A DNA stretch of 64,000 bases from UBA6398 sp963660485. GTDB taxonomy: Bacteria > Bacteroidota > Bacteroidia > Bacteroidales > Bacteroidaceae. This document shows positions 51,539-61,128 of the stretch, in pieces. Position numbers and translations under genes: made by a program. Every line of letters begins with the position of its first letter. Within the stretch, counting starts at the first letter, position 1. The DNA lies in the NCBI GenBank assembly GCA_963660485.1, contig CAVKYH010000008.1, forward strand, positions 30,338 to 94,337. Direction: 5' to 3'. The notes below the pieces were generated by a model. It was not told the DNA's origin. It saw only the letters and a list, made by a program, of their open reading frames with translations, and did no database searches.

Positions 51539-54007
51539 TTATACGGGGTCGGCGTCGAAGAAAATGTTTACGCGAAATTCGGCGCGTATTGCCGCCGCGC
51601 TGTTGCGCAGAAAATTCCTCACGGCCGAGGAGGAGGCGTTGAGGGGAACCTTGAGCATTATCTGGCGAATGTATTCAAGTTTCACACGGCTCACCGGCGG
51701 ATTGGCAGGACCGAGCATGTTGTTGCCGAAAGCAGGTCTCAACTTTTCGGCAAGGGCACGCGCAGCATCGTCAACGCGACTCAGGTAGCGGCTTTTCAGG
51801 AAAATATAAATCAAACGGCAAAGGGGCGGAAATTCAAACATCTCGCGCTCCTGCATCTGGGCTTCATACATGCCGGTATAGTCGTTCTTCACCACGAGGT
51901 CAATAAGCGTGGCGTCGGGCTGCGAAGTCTGCAACACCACAATGCCGCGCGTATTTCGCCGTCCCGCTCTTCCTGCCACCTGCGACATCATTTGGAAGGC
52001 GCGCTCGTGGCTTCGGAAATCCGGAACGCTCATTGCGGCATCGGCATTGAGGATTCCCACCACTTTTACATGGTCGAAATCCAAACCTTTCGAGACCATT
52101 TGCGTGCCGATAAGTATATCGGTCTTGCCTTCGCGGAATGCCGACAGAATTTCATCGTATGAGTTTCTCCCGCGTGTGGTGTCGAGGTCGAGCCGGGCAG
52201 TTCTTGCTTCGGGAAAAACCTTTCTCACATCGGCTTCCACCTGCTCCGTGCCTATTCCTCGGTCAACGAAATGAGTGCTGCCGCATTTGGGGCATTTTTC
52301 GGGCACTCTGTAGCTTGCGCCGCAGTAGTGGCACGAAAGTCTGTCGGATATCTTGTGATAGGTGAGGCTCACGTCGCATTTTTCACACTTTGGAATCCAA
52401 CCGCAATCCTTACATTCGAGAAACGATGCGTAACCTCGTCGGTTCTGGAAAAGGATAACCTGCTGCTTTGCTCCGAAAGCCTTTTGCATTTCTTCGATAA
52501 GTTCGGGCGAAAGCGAGGTGTTCATCATTTTCTTTCGGCGCAGTTCCTTCACGTCCTCCACCTTGATTTCGGGCAGAAGCACATCGCCGAACCTTTCGCC
52601 CAATGTTACAAGCCCATACTTGCCCGCCTTGGCATTGTAGTAGCTTTCGAGGCTCGGCGTAGCGGTGCCAAGCAAAGTTTTCGCCCCTTGCATAGATGCG
52701 AGAACTATTGCCGCATCGCGGGCGTGGTATCTCGGCGCCGGCTCTTCCTGTTTGTACGACGGTTCATGCTCTTCGTCCACGATTACAAGCCCGAGGTTTT
52801 TGTGGGGAAGAAACAGCGAACTCCTCACACCCACTATAAGGCGGTAGGGATTTGACGACGTTTGTTTTTTCCATATTTCCACACGCTCGTTGTCGGGAAA
52901 CTTGGAATGGTAAACGCCCATCTTGTCGCCGAAAAACAAGCGAAGGCGGTTTGTGATTTGTGTGGTGAGCGCTATCTCGGGCAACAGATACAACACACTG
53001 CGCCCCGCGGCGAGGGCATGCGCTATAAGATGAATGTAAATCTCGGTTTTTCCGCTCGAAGTTACCCCGTGGAGCAAGCAAACCTCTTTTGTGGCAAACG
53101 AAGCGGCAATGGCGTCATACGCCCTGCGCTGGGCTGGCGACAAAGGCTGGGGAGGAATACACGCCATGGCTGAAGTTTTCAGGCGGCTCGTATCCACTTT
53201 CAACGATTGCAGTATGCCTTTTTTCCGGAGTTCGGCAAGAATTGCGCTGTTGCAGTTGGCGCTGCACAGCAAAGCCGCTTGGGAAACGGGACGCAGGATA
53301 TTGCGGTTCCTGAGTCTCACGGCGGCGGTGGCACTACTCATCTCAATATATTTTTCGAGCAACTTGAGTTGTGCCGGTGCTTTCTTGAGCGATTCTTTGG
53401 CCGCACAAATTTTCTTCTCTCCAAAGAAATCCGGCGCAAGCTCCACACGCGTTTCATGGCGTGCCTTGTATTTCGAACCGACAACCTCGCTGATTTTCAC
53501 AACCTCCTTGTCGTAGAGCGCACGCACGGTTGCCATAATGTTTCCGCGCTTTGTCTTTTTCTCGAGAGCGCCGATGCTCATTTTTCCGTCAATCTTCAGC
53601 AAGTCTACAACGGTCTTTTCCTGTGGCGTAAGCGCGGAATTTCCGTCGTCATCGTCATTGAGCGAAACGATACTCTCGCTCGCAAGTTTCATTCCCGCAG
53701 GCATTGCCGCCGTCATCACTTCTCCTTCGGAACATATGTAGTATCCGGCAATCCATTTCCAGAAATCAATTTGCGCAGGAGCGACCACGGGCACACTGTC
53801 TACCACTTCGAGCAGCGGTTTCACCTCGATGTCGGGCGCAGGCGGGTTGTCGTGAACGCCCACAACGATTGCCGAATATTTTTTGCGCGCCCCAAATTCC
53901 ACAACCACGCGTTTGCCGGCCACAACAGTCCTTTCCATTTCGGCAGGAATGCTGTAGGTAAAGCGCGCGTCCAATGGAACGGGCACAATAACGTCGGCAA
54001 ATTTCAT
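51539..54007 (-). CDS. priA: Primosomal replication protein N' (PriA)
   Basis: Helicase that reloads the replisome at stalled forks, 822 residues. The N-terminal 3'-DNA-binding region opens with VIVPVPLDARFTYSIP. The ATPase has LHGVTSSGKTEIYIHLI (Walker A) and VIVDEEHEPSYKQEE (DEEH box). Eight Cys form two zinc sites (CKDCGWIPKCEKC and CHYCGASYRVPEKCPKCG). The C-terminal GTQMVSKGLDFDHVKVVGIL motif is intact. Just upstream of it lies nadB. Confidence 0.97.
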   Translation of the reverse strand: MKFADVIVPVPLDARFTYSIPAEMERTVVAGKRVVVEFGARKKYSAIVVGVHDNPPAPDIEVKPLLEVVDSVPVVAPAQIDFWKWIAGYYICSEGEVMTAAMPAGMKLASESIVSLNDDDDGNSALTPQEKTVVDLLKIDGKMSIGALEKKTKRGNIMATVRALYDKEVVKISEVVGSKYKARHETRVELAPDFFGEKKICAAKESLKKAPAQLKLLEKYIEMSSATAAVRLRNRNILRPVSQAALLCSANCNSAILAELRKKGILQSLKVDTSRLKTSAMACIPPQPLSPAQRRAYDAIAASFATKEVCLLHGVTSSGKTEIYIHLIAHALAAGRSVLYLLPEIALTTQITNRLRLFFGDKMGVYHSKFPDNERVEIWKKQTSSNPYRLIVGVRSSLFLPHKNLGLVIVDEEHEPSYKQEEPAPRYHARDAAIVLASMQGAKTLLGTATPSLESYYNAKAGKYGLVTLGERFGDVLLPEIKVEDVKELRRKKMMNTSLSPELIEEMQKAFGAKQQVILFQNRRGYASFLECKDCGWIPKCEKCDVSLTYHKISDRLSCHYCGASYRVPEKCPKCGSTHFVDRGIGTEQVEADVRKVFPEARTARLDLDTTRGRNSYDEILSAFREGKTDILIGTQMVSKGLDFDHVKVVGILNADAAMSVPDFRSHERAFQMMSQVAGRAGRRNTRGIVVLQTSQPDATLIDLVVKNDYTGMYEAQMQEREMFEFPPLCRLIYIFLKSRYLSRVDDAARALAEKLRPAFGNNMLGPANPPVSRVKLEYIRQIMLKVPLNASSSAVRNFLRNSAAAIRAEFRVNIFFDADPV

Positions 54008-54058
54008 TCGCAGGTATATGGGGGCTACGGTCTCCGATGCCGGAAAAACGCGGAGCCT

Positions 54059-55648
54059 TTAATTTTGGTCGTAAGCGTGTTTGGGATAATCAACAGTGTA
54101 GTGCAGGCCGCGGCTTTCCTTTCTTTCTATCGCCATGCGGGTAATCAGATAGCCTACGTTTATCATGTTTCGCAATTCACATATATCTCGTGTGGCCTTT
54201 ACCCGTTTGAAAAGTTCCTCTGTCTCTTCGTAAAGCAAATCCAAACGCGTCCAGGCACGATGCAAACGCAGATTGGAACGAACAATACCCACGTAGTTTG
54301 ACATTGTTTGCCCTACTTCTTTCACGTCCTGGGCTATCAAAACCTTTTCCTCGTTTGTCATCGTTCCGGCGTCGTTCCATTCTGGAACTTTGTCGTTAAA
54401 AGAATACTCTTTTATATGCTCGAGGCTATGATCGGCGGCGGCTTTGGCATAAACTACTGCCTCGATGAGCGAATTGCTTGCGAGACGGTTGCCGCCATGA
54501 AGCCCGGTGCACGAACATTCTCCCACGGCGTAGAGACGATGTATGGAGGAGCAGGCATTATAGTCCACCAAAATTCCGCCGCAAAGGTAATGGGCGCACG
54601 GAGCTACGGGAATATAATCTTTTGTTATGTCGATGCCTATCGAGAGACACTTCTTGTAGATATTCGGAAAGTGTTTTTTCGTTTCTTCCGGTTCTTTGTA
54701 TGTAACATCAAGGCAAACGTGGTCGAGACCGTGTATTTTCATTTCATGATCTATGGCGCGAGCCACAATATCTCGGGGCGCGAGCGAAAGACGTTTGTCG
54801 TATTTTTGCATGAATTCCTCTCCGTTTGGAAGTTTCAGTATACCTCCGTAACCGCGCATGGCTTCGGTGATAAGAAATGCGGGGTGTGTTTCTCCCGGGT
54901 GGAACAAAGCGGTGGGATGAAACTGAATGAATTCCATATCTTTTACGGTTGCTTTTGCACGATATGCCATTGCTATTCCGTCGCCAGTTGCTATGTTTGG
55001 ATTGGTGGTCGTTGCATAAACTGCGCCGACGCCTCCGGTTGCGAGCACGGTTACTTTTGAGAGAATCGTATCTATCTTTCGTGTGTCGGGGTCGAGCACA
55101 TAGGCGCCGTAGCATTCTATATCGGGAGTGCGGCGAGTAACTTCGATGCCAAGGTGATGCTGCGTGATTATTTCAACTGCGAAATGATTTTCAAGCACAC
55201 ATATATTGGGTTCGCTTTTCACGGCTTCGATTAGTCCGCGCTGTATTTCAAATCCGGTGTCGTCGGCATGGTGTAGGATTCGGAACTCGGAGTGTCCGCC
55301 TTCGCGGTGCAGGTCGAAATTTCCGTCGCTGTTCTTGTCGAAATGCACGCCGTTTTCCACGAGAAACTTTATGCCGTCGGGCGCACCTTTCACCACTTGT
55401 TCCACGGCTTTCGGGTCGCTGATGTAGTCGCCGGCAATCATTGTGTCTTTTATGTGCTTTTCAAAATTGTCGAGCTCAAGGTTTGTTACCGACGCCACGC
55501 CGCCTTGTGCTTTTGCGGTGTTGGCTTCTTCGAGTGTTGTCTTACATACGAGAGCCACTTTGCCCTTTCCGCTTCGTGCCACTTGCAGGGCGTAACTCAT
55601 GCCTGCCACACCGGAGCCTATTATCAGAAAATCAAATTTGCGAATCAT
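54059..55648 (-). CDS. nadB: L-aspartate oxidase
   Basis: Flavoenzyme that makes iminoaspartate, the first step of de novo NAD synthesis. The FAD motif is IIGSGVAGMSYALQVA at the N-terminus, followed by the family TTLEEANTAKAQGGVAS. The succinate-dehydrogenase-like HPTALFHPG and TEAMRGYGG catalytic segments are present, as is HGGNRLASNSLIEAVVYA. The 529-residue length is normal. nadA and nadC are not in the window. It is 51 bp upstream of priA. Confidence 0.97.
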   Translation of the reverse strand: MIRKFDFLIIGSGVAGMSYALQVARSGKGKVALVCKTTLEEANTAKAQGGVASVTNLELDNFEKHIKDTMIAGDYISDPKAVEQVVKGAPDGIKFLVENGVHFDKNSDGNFDLHREGGHSEFRILHHADDTGFEIQRGLIEAVKSEPNICVLENHFAVEIITQHHLGIEVTRRTPDIECYGAYVLDPDTRKIDTILSKVTVLATGGVGAVYATTTNPNIATGDGIAMAYRAKATVKDMEFIQFHPTALFHPGETHPAFLITEAMRGYGGILKLPNGEEFMQKYDKRLSLAPRDIVARAIDHEMKIHGLDHVCLDVTYKEPEETKKHFPNIYKKCLSIGIDITKDYIPVAPCAHYLCGGILVDYNACSSIHRLYAVGECSCTGLHGGNRLASNSLIEAVVYAKAAADHSLEHIKEYSFNDKVPEWNDAGTMTNEEKVLIAQDVKEVGQTMSNYVGIVRSNLRLHRAWTRLDLLYEETEELFKRVKATRDICELRNMINVGYLITRMAIERKESRGLHYTVDYPKHAYDQN

Positions 55649-55673
55649 GATTGCCTTTATTTTAATATTGATA

Positions 55674-55702
55674 CAAAACTACTGATTTTTGACTTTCCCA
55701 AA
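55674..55702 (-). promoter_or_regulatory. promoter of nadB
   Basis: On the minus strand TTTG (55699-55702), 17-bp gap, TAGTTTTG (55674-55681), 25 bases before nadB. Confidence 0.6.
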
Positions 55703-55840
55703 ATATTTTGCCTGTCCAAAAAGCGCGGATTTTATTTCTTTTGGTTGAAAATTGAACATGGCTTTTGCATTGGCGCATGTTTTGGGACTATACCGGGGCA
55801 AAGCTTGCGGGCATGCGGCTGCGGCTTGCGGAAAATTAGT

Positions 55841-55848
55841 AATTTTGC
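55841..55848 (+). promoter_or_regulatory. PBP4-type gene -7 element, possibly leaderless
   Basis: TAATTTTG ends 6 bases before the ATG, which places the expected transcription start at or next to the start codon. No -33 element is obvious. Confidence 0.55.
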
Positions 55849-55854
55849 GTACAA

Positions 55855-57138
55855 ATGAGACTAAGACACATTCTTTTAGGTTTACTTACGCTTGCGCCGG
55901 CGTTTTGTGCCACTGCGCAGGTATCTGTTGTTTCCGGTAATGCCGATTCAACGATTGTTGTGGCTAACGGTGATTCCTTGGTTGCGGAAAAGGATTCCGT
56001 TGTTGCGGCGGGCGATTCGCTTTTGCCGTGGGTGCAGAGAGTGAGGGCGCGTATCGACCGTTTGTTGTGCGACCAAATGTTCACCACGTCGTTTGTGGGA
56101 ATGGGAATCTACGATATCACAGCCGACTCGATGGTTTATGCCAAAGACATAAAGCAAACAATGCGTCCGGCGAGCACGGAAAAAGTGCTCACTGCCATAA
56201 CTGCGTTGCAGCAGTTGGGCGGATCATACCGTTTTGAAACCTCGCTCTACACCGAAGGTGTGGTGGAAGATTCCGTGCTCAAGGGAAACGTTTACATCAA
56301 GGGCGGCATGGATCCTATGTTCGGGCATGACGACATGCGTGCGTTTGCTGCCGCGATAAAGGGGCTGGGCATCGACAGCATTGCGGGCGATGTGCGCATC
56401 GACATTTGCATCAAGGACACTCTGAAATGGGGCAGCGGCTGGTGTTGGGACGACGACATGACTCCGCTGCGCGCTTTGCTCTACAACGGGCGCGACAAGT
56501 TTATGCCGGAGTTCTACAGCGCGCTTGAGGAGCAGGGAGTGAAAGCTCCTGCAAACTATGCGGTGAAAAAGGTGAGCGATGCAAGCGCGGCCAAGTGCGT
56601 GATCACGCGCTACCATACCATAGACCAGATACTCATGCCCATGCTCAAGGAGAGCAACAACACTTATGCCGAGGCTTTGTTCTATCAACTTGGGGCTCAG
56701 GACAAACGTGATTATGCCGGGGCCAAATATTCTGCGGCCAAGGTCAAGGCCATGATTTCGCGCATGGGGCTTGACGCTTCGCGATATGTGGTGGCAGACG
56801 GAAGCGGCGTGTCGCTCTACAATTATGCTTCGCCCGAATTGCTTTTGAAGGCTTTGCTGTATGCCCGCTCGCGCTCGAATATCTACGACCATCTCTATCC
56901 GGCGCTGCCGGTTGCGGGAGTGGACGGAACGCTCGGGAGACGAATGCGCGGCACTGCGGCGCAATACAACGTGCATGCCAAGACGGGAACGCTCGAAGGC
57001 GTGATAACTCTCGCGGGATATGCCAAATCGCCCGAAGGACACGAGTTGGCGTTCGCGATATTCAATCAGGGAATCCTGCACGACCGCAACGCGCGTAACT
57101 TTCAGGACCGAGTTTGCAGGGCTATAACCGAACAATAA
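55855..57138 (+). CDS. dacB: D-alanyl-D-alanine carboxypeptidase / endopeptidase (PBP4 class)
   Basis: Trims peptidoglycan stem peptides in the periplasm, 427 residues. Three penicillin-binding motifs are visible: SxxK as RPASTEKVLTAI (about residue 105), SxN as KESNNTYAEALF (about 265), and KTG as HAKTGTLEGV (about 380). The signal peptide is ILLGLLTLAPAFCATAQ. The start is fixed by the signal peptide; no later Met fits, so the very short or absent leader appears real. It is followed by a terminator and converges on the GH3 gene. Confidence 0.94.
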   Translation: MRLRHILLGLLTLAPAFCATAQVSVVSGNADSTIVVANGDSLVAEKDSVVAAGDSLLPWVQRVRARIDRLLCDQMFTTSFVGMGIYDITADSMVYAKDIKQTMRPASTEKVLTAITALQQLGGSYRFETSLYTEGVVEDSVLKGNVYIKGGMDPMFGHDDMRAFAAAIKGLGIDSIAGDVRIDICIKDTLKWGSGWCWDDDMTPLRALLYNGRDKFMPEFYSALEEQGVKAPANYAVKKVSDASAAKCVITRYHTIDQILMPMLKESNNTYAEALFYQLGAQDKRDYAGAKYSAAKVKAMISRMGLDASRYVVADGSGVSLYNYASPELLLKALLYARSRSNIYDHLYPALPVAGVDGTLGRRMRGTAAQYNVHAKTGTLEGVITLAGYAKSPEGHELAFAIFNQGILHDRNARNFQDRVCRAITEQ

Positions 57139-57159
57139 ATTTCTCCGTTTTCATTTTTC

Positions 57160-57201
57160 ATAGCAAGGGACGTTTGCCAAGGCAGCGCCCCTTGTTTTTT
57201 A
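57160..57201 (+). terminator. intrinsic terminator after PBP4-type gene
   Basis: CAAGGG pairs with CCCTTG across a structured loop, followed by a T6 run. Confidence 0.7.
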
Positions 57202-57218
57202 CCCCTTTTTTGATGCTC

Positions 57219-57308
57219 TAAAAACTACACGGCATCTCGTAAAAACTCCAAGGCATCTAATTTAAATTACATGGCCCGGAATTTAAATTAGGTCTGACCT
57301 CGTAAAAG
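57219..57308. repeat. phased 21-bp repeat array N
   Basis: Cores at 57219, 57240, 57261 (TTTAAA), 57282 (TTTAAA) and 57303. Spacers CTACACGGCATCTCG, CTCCAAGGCATCTAA, TTACATGGCCCGGAA and TTAGGTCTGACCTCG. It sits between two separate terminators, so termination is not its only possible job. Confidence 0.93.
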
Positions 57309-57403
57309 CCATTTATGCAACCATTTTCCGAACAAGGTTTTTCTATTGAATATCAAGCGATTGGAGGAAAATTGCGAAGCACGTCAGAAATCCCTTGGGA
57401 AAC

Positions 57404-57439
57404 AAAAAATCCGGCGCATCAAATGTGCGCCGGATTTAT
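57404..57439 (-). terminator. intrinsic terminator of GH3 gene
   Basis: A 12-bp stem AAATCCGGCGCA / TGCGCCGGATTT with a six-base loop (TCAAAT), with a T-run on the minus strand. Confidence 0.88.
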
Positions 57440-57472
57440 GCTTATTACGTATTTCTGATAAACCGTTTCGCC

Positions 57473-59767
57473 TTAGTTAAGCGTGAGGTTTTTGGTTTGA
57501 ACATCACTGCTGTTTGGCCCAACCATGATTTCAAAATCGCCCGGTTCGCTCACGAATTGCAGGTCGGCGTTATAGAATTTCAGCATATCCTCGTTGATTT
57601 CAAAATCAACCTTTTTGCTTTCGCCAGCCTCCAAGTGTATGCGTTTGAAACCTTTCAACTCCTTTACGGGGCGGATTATCGAAGCCGCGAGGTCGTGGAT
57701 ATAAAGCTGCACCACCTCATCTCCGGCGCGATTGCCGGTATTTGTAACGGTGAGCGACGCAGTAACCTTGCCGCCCTTGCCCATGGAGTTTGCACTAAGC
57801 GAGAGGTCGCCATACTTGTATGTGGTATAGCTCAAACCATAACCGAAAGGATATGCCGGAGCCATGGTTACGTCCATATAGTTCTGGTTGTATTTTAAGA
57901 ATTTCGACTCGGGGGACACAGGACGTCCGCTGCGGTAGCGCGCATATGTGAGCGGCAGTTGGCCTGTAACCTGCGGAAAAGTTGTTGTAAGCTTTCCGCT
58001 CGGATTTCTGTCGCCAAACACCACGTCGGCAATGGCATGGGCACCTTCGGTTCCGCCAAACCATGTTTCCACAATCACCGGAGCATTTGCCTTTTCCCAA
58101 CGCATTGCAACGGGACGCCCAGTGATGTAAAGCAAAACCACAGGTTTGCCCGTTTTTAACAGAGCCTTGTAAAGATCGCGCTGCACATCGGGCATTTCCA
58201 AATCGGTGCGGCTCTGGCTTTCGCCGGTCATGTCGCTGAGTTCGCCAAGTGTAGCAATCACCACATCGCTTTGGTTTGCCACGCTCACCGCCTCTTGTAT
58301 CATCTCCTCGGCAGAACGGGAATCACGGCCTACGTCGAAATTCTGAATTTGTCCCGCAGCCTCGTAATCAGGATTGGCAAAAACATTGCTTCCGCGCGCA
58401 TAAGACACCTCGCCATTGTTCCCGACAGCCTCTTTTATGGCATCGAAAATACTAAGGTTGTCCTGCGTGGAACCGTTGCCCGTCCAGCAGCCATAAAGGT
58501 TGCGCCCAGCTTTTGCAAGAGGGCCTATCACAGCAATCTTGCCCTGTTTCTGAAGCGGGAGAACGTTTCCCTCGTTTTTGAGAAGCACAATGCTTTTTCC
58601 GGCAAGCTCGCGCGCAAGCTCGAGAAACTCCTTCTTGCGCACAGCAGTGGTTACCTCCTTTTCGGAATGTCCGCGATAGGCGTCTTCAAAAAGTCCGAGT
58701 TCCCATTTTGCTTCGAGCACGCGGCGACAGAGAGTGTTTACGGTTTCCTCGCTCACCTTGCCGTCGTTCACAAGTTTCTTCAAATATTTAAGATAAGCCT
58801 GCGAACACATATCGATGTCAATTCCCGCTTTTGCGGCAAGCTCTGCACAACGTTCCTGGCCGTCTATTCCGTGAGTTGTCATCTCTGCAATTCCATTGTA
58901 GTCGGTTACGGTGAAACCCTTGAAGCCCCATTTTTTGCGCAGAAGGTCGTCCATCAGCCATTTGTTGCCCGAAGCCGGCATGAAGTCGATTACATTGAAC
59001 GACGACATCACACTTCGTACGCCCGCCTCCACAGCTGCTTGATACGGCAACAGATATTCGTTGAACATTCTCACCTTGCTCATGTCCACAAAGTTGTAGT
59101 CGAGTCCCGATTCTACGGCGCCGTAAAGAGCATAATGCTTGAGGCACGCCGCGATATTGGTGTTTTTCTTCATATCTTCCTGGTAGCCGTAAACAAGAGC
59201 CTTGGCGATGCACGCGCTAAGGAACGGATCTTCACCGTTGCCCTCGGCGATGCGTCCCCAACGCCCGTCGTGCGCCACATCTACCATGGGGGAATAAGTC
59301 CAATTGACCCCGTAGGCCGATGCTTCGATTGCTGCAACGCGGGCAGCCTTTCTCACGAGCGTGGTGTCCCATGAGCAGGATTGTGCAAGGGGTATGGGAA
59401 ATATTGTGCGGAATCCGTGGATAACGTCAAGCCCTACAAGGAGGGGTATCTTGAGTCTTGATTCGTTTACGGCCAATTTCTGCATCGAGCGGATTGCTTT
59501 GGGGTCGCTGACATTGAGTATAGAACCTACGAGACCCTTTTTGATGTCGCCGTAAAGGTCGGTTTCTTCAGATATACCTGTTGTCATTCCGTGTCCGTCG
59601 GGCAAAATGAGTTGTCCAATCTTTTCGTCGAGAGTCATCTGGCTCATGAGGTTGCCGATGAACTCATCTTTTGAAACCTTTATCTTCTTTGCTTTGTCGC
59701 GGGCGGCGAATGACGGTGCTGCCAGCAGGGCGCAGAGAGCCAAGGCGGTGATACTTCCTAATTTCAT
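57473..59767 (-). CDS. bglX: Glycoside hydrolase family 3 beta-glucosidase (BglX-like)
   Basis: Exported exo-beta-glucosidase, 764 residues. The signal peptide is SITALALCALLAAPSFA. The GH3 catalytic barrel carries the nucleophile Asp in GFTVTDYNGIAEMTTHGI (about residue 283), and KHYALYGAVESGLDYN and PMVDVAHDGRWGR are typical of the BglX group. The second alpha/beta domain (GNVLPLQKQGKIAVIGPLA) and a C-terminal fibronectin type III-like domain (LTVTNTGNRAGDEVVQLYIH) follow. Substrate specificity is not predictable. It has no polysaccharide-utilisation neighbours here. Confidence 0.95.
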   Translation of the reverse strand: MKLGSITALALCALLAAPSFAARDKAKKIKVSKDEFIGNLMSQMTLDEKIGQLILPDGHGMTTGISEETDLYGDIKKGLVGSILNVSDPKAIRSMQKLAVNESRLKIPLLVGLDVIHGFRTIFPIPLAQSCSWDTTLVRKAARVAAIEASAYGVNWTYSPMVDVAHDGRWGRIAEGNGEDPFLSACIAKALVYGYQEDMKKNTNIAACLKHYALYGAVESGLDYNFVDMSKVRMFNEYLLPYQAAVEAGVRSVMSSFNVIDFMPASGNKWLMDDLLRKKWGFKGFTVTDYNGIAEMTTHGIDGQERCAELAAKAGIDIDMCSQAYLKYLKKLVNDGKVSEETVNTLCRRVLEAKWELGLFEDAYRGHSEKEVTTAVRKKEFLELARELAGKSIVLLKNEGNVLPLQKQGKIAVIGPLAKAGRNLYGCWTGNGSTQDNLSIFDAIKEAVGNNGEVSYARGSNVFANPDYEAAGQIQNFDVGRDSRSAEEMIQEAVSVANQSDVVIATLGELSDMTGESQSRTDLEMPDVQRDLYKALLKTGKPVVLLYITGRPVAMRWEKANAPVIVETWFGGTEGAHAIADVVFGDRNPSGKLTTTFPQVTGQLPLTYARYRSGRPVSPESKFLKYNQNYMDVTMAPAYPFGYGLSYTTYKYGDLSLSANSMGKGGKVTASLTVTNTGNRAGDEVVQLYIHDLAASIIRPVKELKGFKRIHLEAGESKKVDFEINEDMLKFYNADLQFVSEPGDFEIMVGPNSSDVQTKNLTLN

Positions 59768-59801
59768 ACTATTTAGTTTGATTGTAATTGTTTCTTTCTT
59801 G

Positions 59802-59809
59802 CAAAGTTA
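59802..59809 (-). promoter_or_regulatory. GH3 -7 promoter element
   Basis: TAACTTTG on the minus strand, 34 bases before the start. Confidence 0.55.
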
Positions 59810-59857
59810 GCAAAAAGTTCGCAAGTTAATGGCTTTTAATTGCCGGGGCAGGGGGTA

Positions 59858-59898
59858 TAAAAAAATGTTCCCCGCAACTTGTGTGGGCTGCGGGGAAT
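59858..59898 (-). terminator. intrinsic terminator of ansA
   Basis: A 9-bp stem TTCCCCGCA / TGCGGGGAA with an extended loop, and a T-run on the minus strand, just after the asparaginase gene. Confidence 0.8.
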
Positions 59899-59915
59899 AT
59901 TGTTGCGGCGATTTC

Positions 59916-60962
59916 TCACCTTATCGTGATTTCGCCCCTTAGGTCGCAATTCATGTAGTGTCGTATTTTTTCCACGGGCAGGTCGTGTCCGAGCAAGAAC
60001 ATTAGTTTTGCAATCGTGCTCTCAAGTGTGGCGTCGTGGCCGTTGACTACGCCTGTTTCGAGCAGTTGCAAACCGGTGAGATATCGGTTCATTTCTATCC
60101 ACCCTTCGCTGCACTGCGAAACATTTACCACTATTATTCCGCGTTGTTCGGCTTCTTTGAGCAATTCTATGAGCCATTTTTTCTGAGGTGCGTTGCCGGC
60201 GCCATAAGTGCGGAGCACCACGGCGCGCAGACCGGGAATGTTTACAATGGAAGAGATTATCTCGCGCCTTATGCCGGGAAAGAGTGTGATTACCACAACA
60301 TTGCTGTCCATCACATAGTGGGGCTTGAACACGTTGTCCTTTGCCGGGCGGCGGATAACCGGGTCGTTGTATTTCACATGGATTCCGGCGTGGGCGAGCC
60401 AGGGAAAGTTGAATGAACGAAAGGCGTTGAATCCTTCGGCATTGATTTTCGTGGTGCGGTTGCCGCGGAGCAGGCGGTTTTCGAAGAATATGCACACTTC
60501 GGGAACCATTGCGTTGCCGTTTTCGTCCTTTGCCGCTGCTATCTCGATTGAGGTGAGAAGGTTTTCGCGCCCGTCGGTGCGTATCACGCTTATTGGAAGT
60601 TGCGAGCCGGTGAGTATTACGGGTTTTGTGAGCCCTTCGAGCATGAAACTCAGCGCAGATGCGGTGTACGACATGGTATCTGTGCCGTGGAGCACCACGA
60701 AGCCGTCGTAGGTATCATAGTTTTCGGCTATCACCTTTACGATTGCAGACCAGTTTGAAGGCTCCATGTCGCTTGAGTCTATGGGAGGATTGAAAGCGTA
60801 GGAGTGAATGTTGTAGTCAAAGTCCTCCAATTCGGGAATCCATCGGCGCACGTGTCCAAAATCGTAGCTTTCGAGAGCACCGGTGCGGCGGTTTTCAATC
60901 ATTCCAATAGTTCCGCCGGTATAAATAATGAGTATGGTAGCAGATGTATTGATTTCCTTCAT
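59916..60962 (-). CDS. ansA: Type I (cytoplasmic) L-asparaginase
   Basis: Hydrolyses asparagine to aspartate and ammonia, 348 residues. The N-terminal catalytic Thr motif is LIIYTGGTIGMIE and the second is VVLHGTDTMSYTASAL, with the proton-relay Lys segment in the AnsA pattern. No signal peptide. The start Met is confirmed by the family N-terminus. A -33/-7 pair with 19-bp spacing ends only 4 bases before the ATG, so the mRNA is predicted to be leaderless. Confidence 0.95.
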   Translation of the reverse strand: MKEINTSATILIIYTGGTIGMIENRRTGALESYDFGHVRRWIPELEDFDYNIHSYAFNPPIDSSDMEPSNWSAIVKVIAENYDTYDGFVVLHGTDTMSYTASALSFMLEGLTKPVILTGSQLPISVIRTDGRENLLTSIEIAAAKDENGNAMVPEVCIFFENRLLRGNRTTKINAEGFNAFRSFNFPWLAHAGIHVKYNDPVIRRPAKDNVFKPHYVMDSNVVVITLFPGIRREIISSIVNIPGLRAVVLRTYGAGNAPQKKWLIELLKEAEQRGIIVVNVSQCSEGWIEMNRYLTGLQLLETGVVNGHDATLESTIAKLMFLLGHDLPVEKIRHYMNCDLRGEITIR

Positions 60963-60966
60963 ACTG

Positions 60967-60996
60967 CAAAAGTAACTTTTTGAAACAACGTGGCAA
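60967..60996 (-). promoter_or_regulatory. ansA promoter, leaderless
   Basis: On the minus strand TTG (60994-60996), 19-bp gap, TACTTTTG (60967-60974). Four bases separate it from the ATG, so the transcript should start at or inside the start codon. Confidence 0.65.
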
Positions 60997-61128
60997 CGTT
61001 TTTAGGCGAAAATGAGTGGCGAAAATTTACTTTTGGTCGTTATGCCGTCAAGGTCGCATGTTTTTTGCGATGCCTACGTGGAATTTTCCCACGAAAACCG
61101 CTTGTTTTGAATGCGTATTGGCAGGGCG

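Larger units (their letters stand above)
57139..57472. other. intergenic PBP4 / GH3, 334 bp
   Basis: Convergent gap with a terminator for each gene and array N (57219-57308) between them. Confidence 0.8.

Noticed and set aside
53207..54301. 364-codon frame opposite priA
   Set aside because: Shadow of priA and of the priA / nadB junction; no domain visible.
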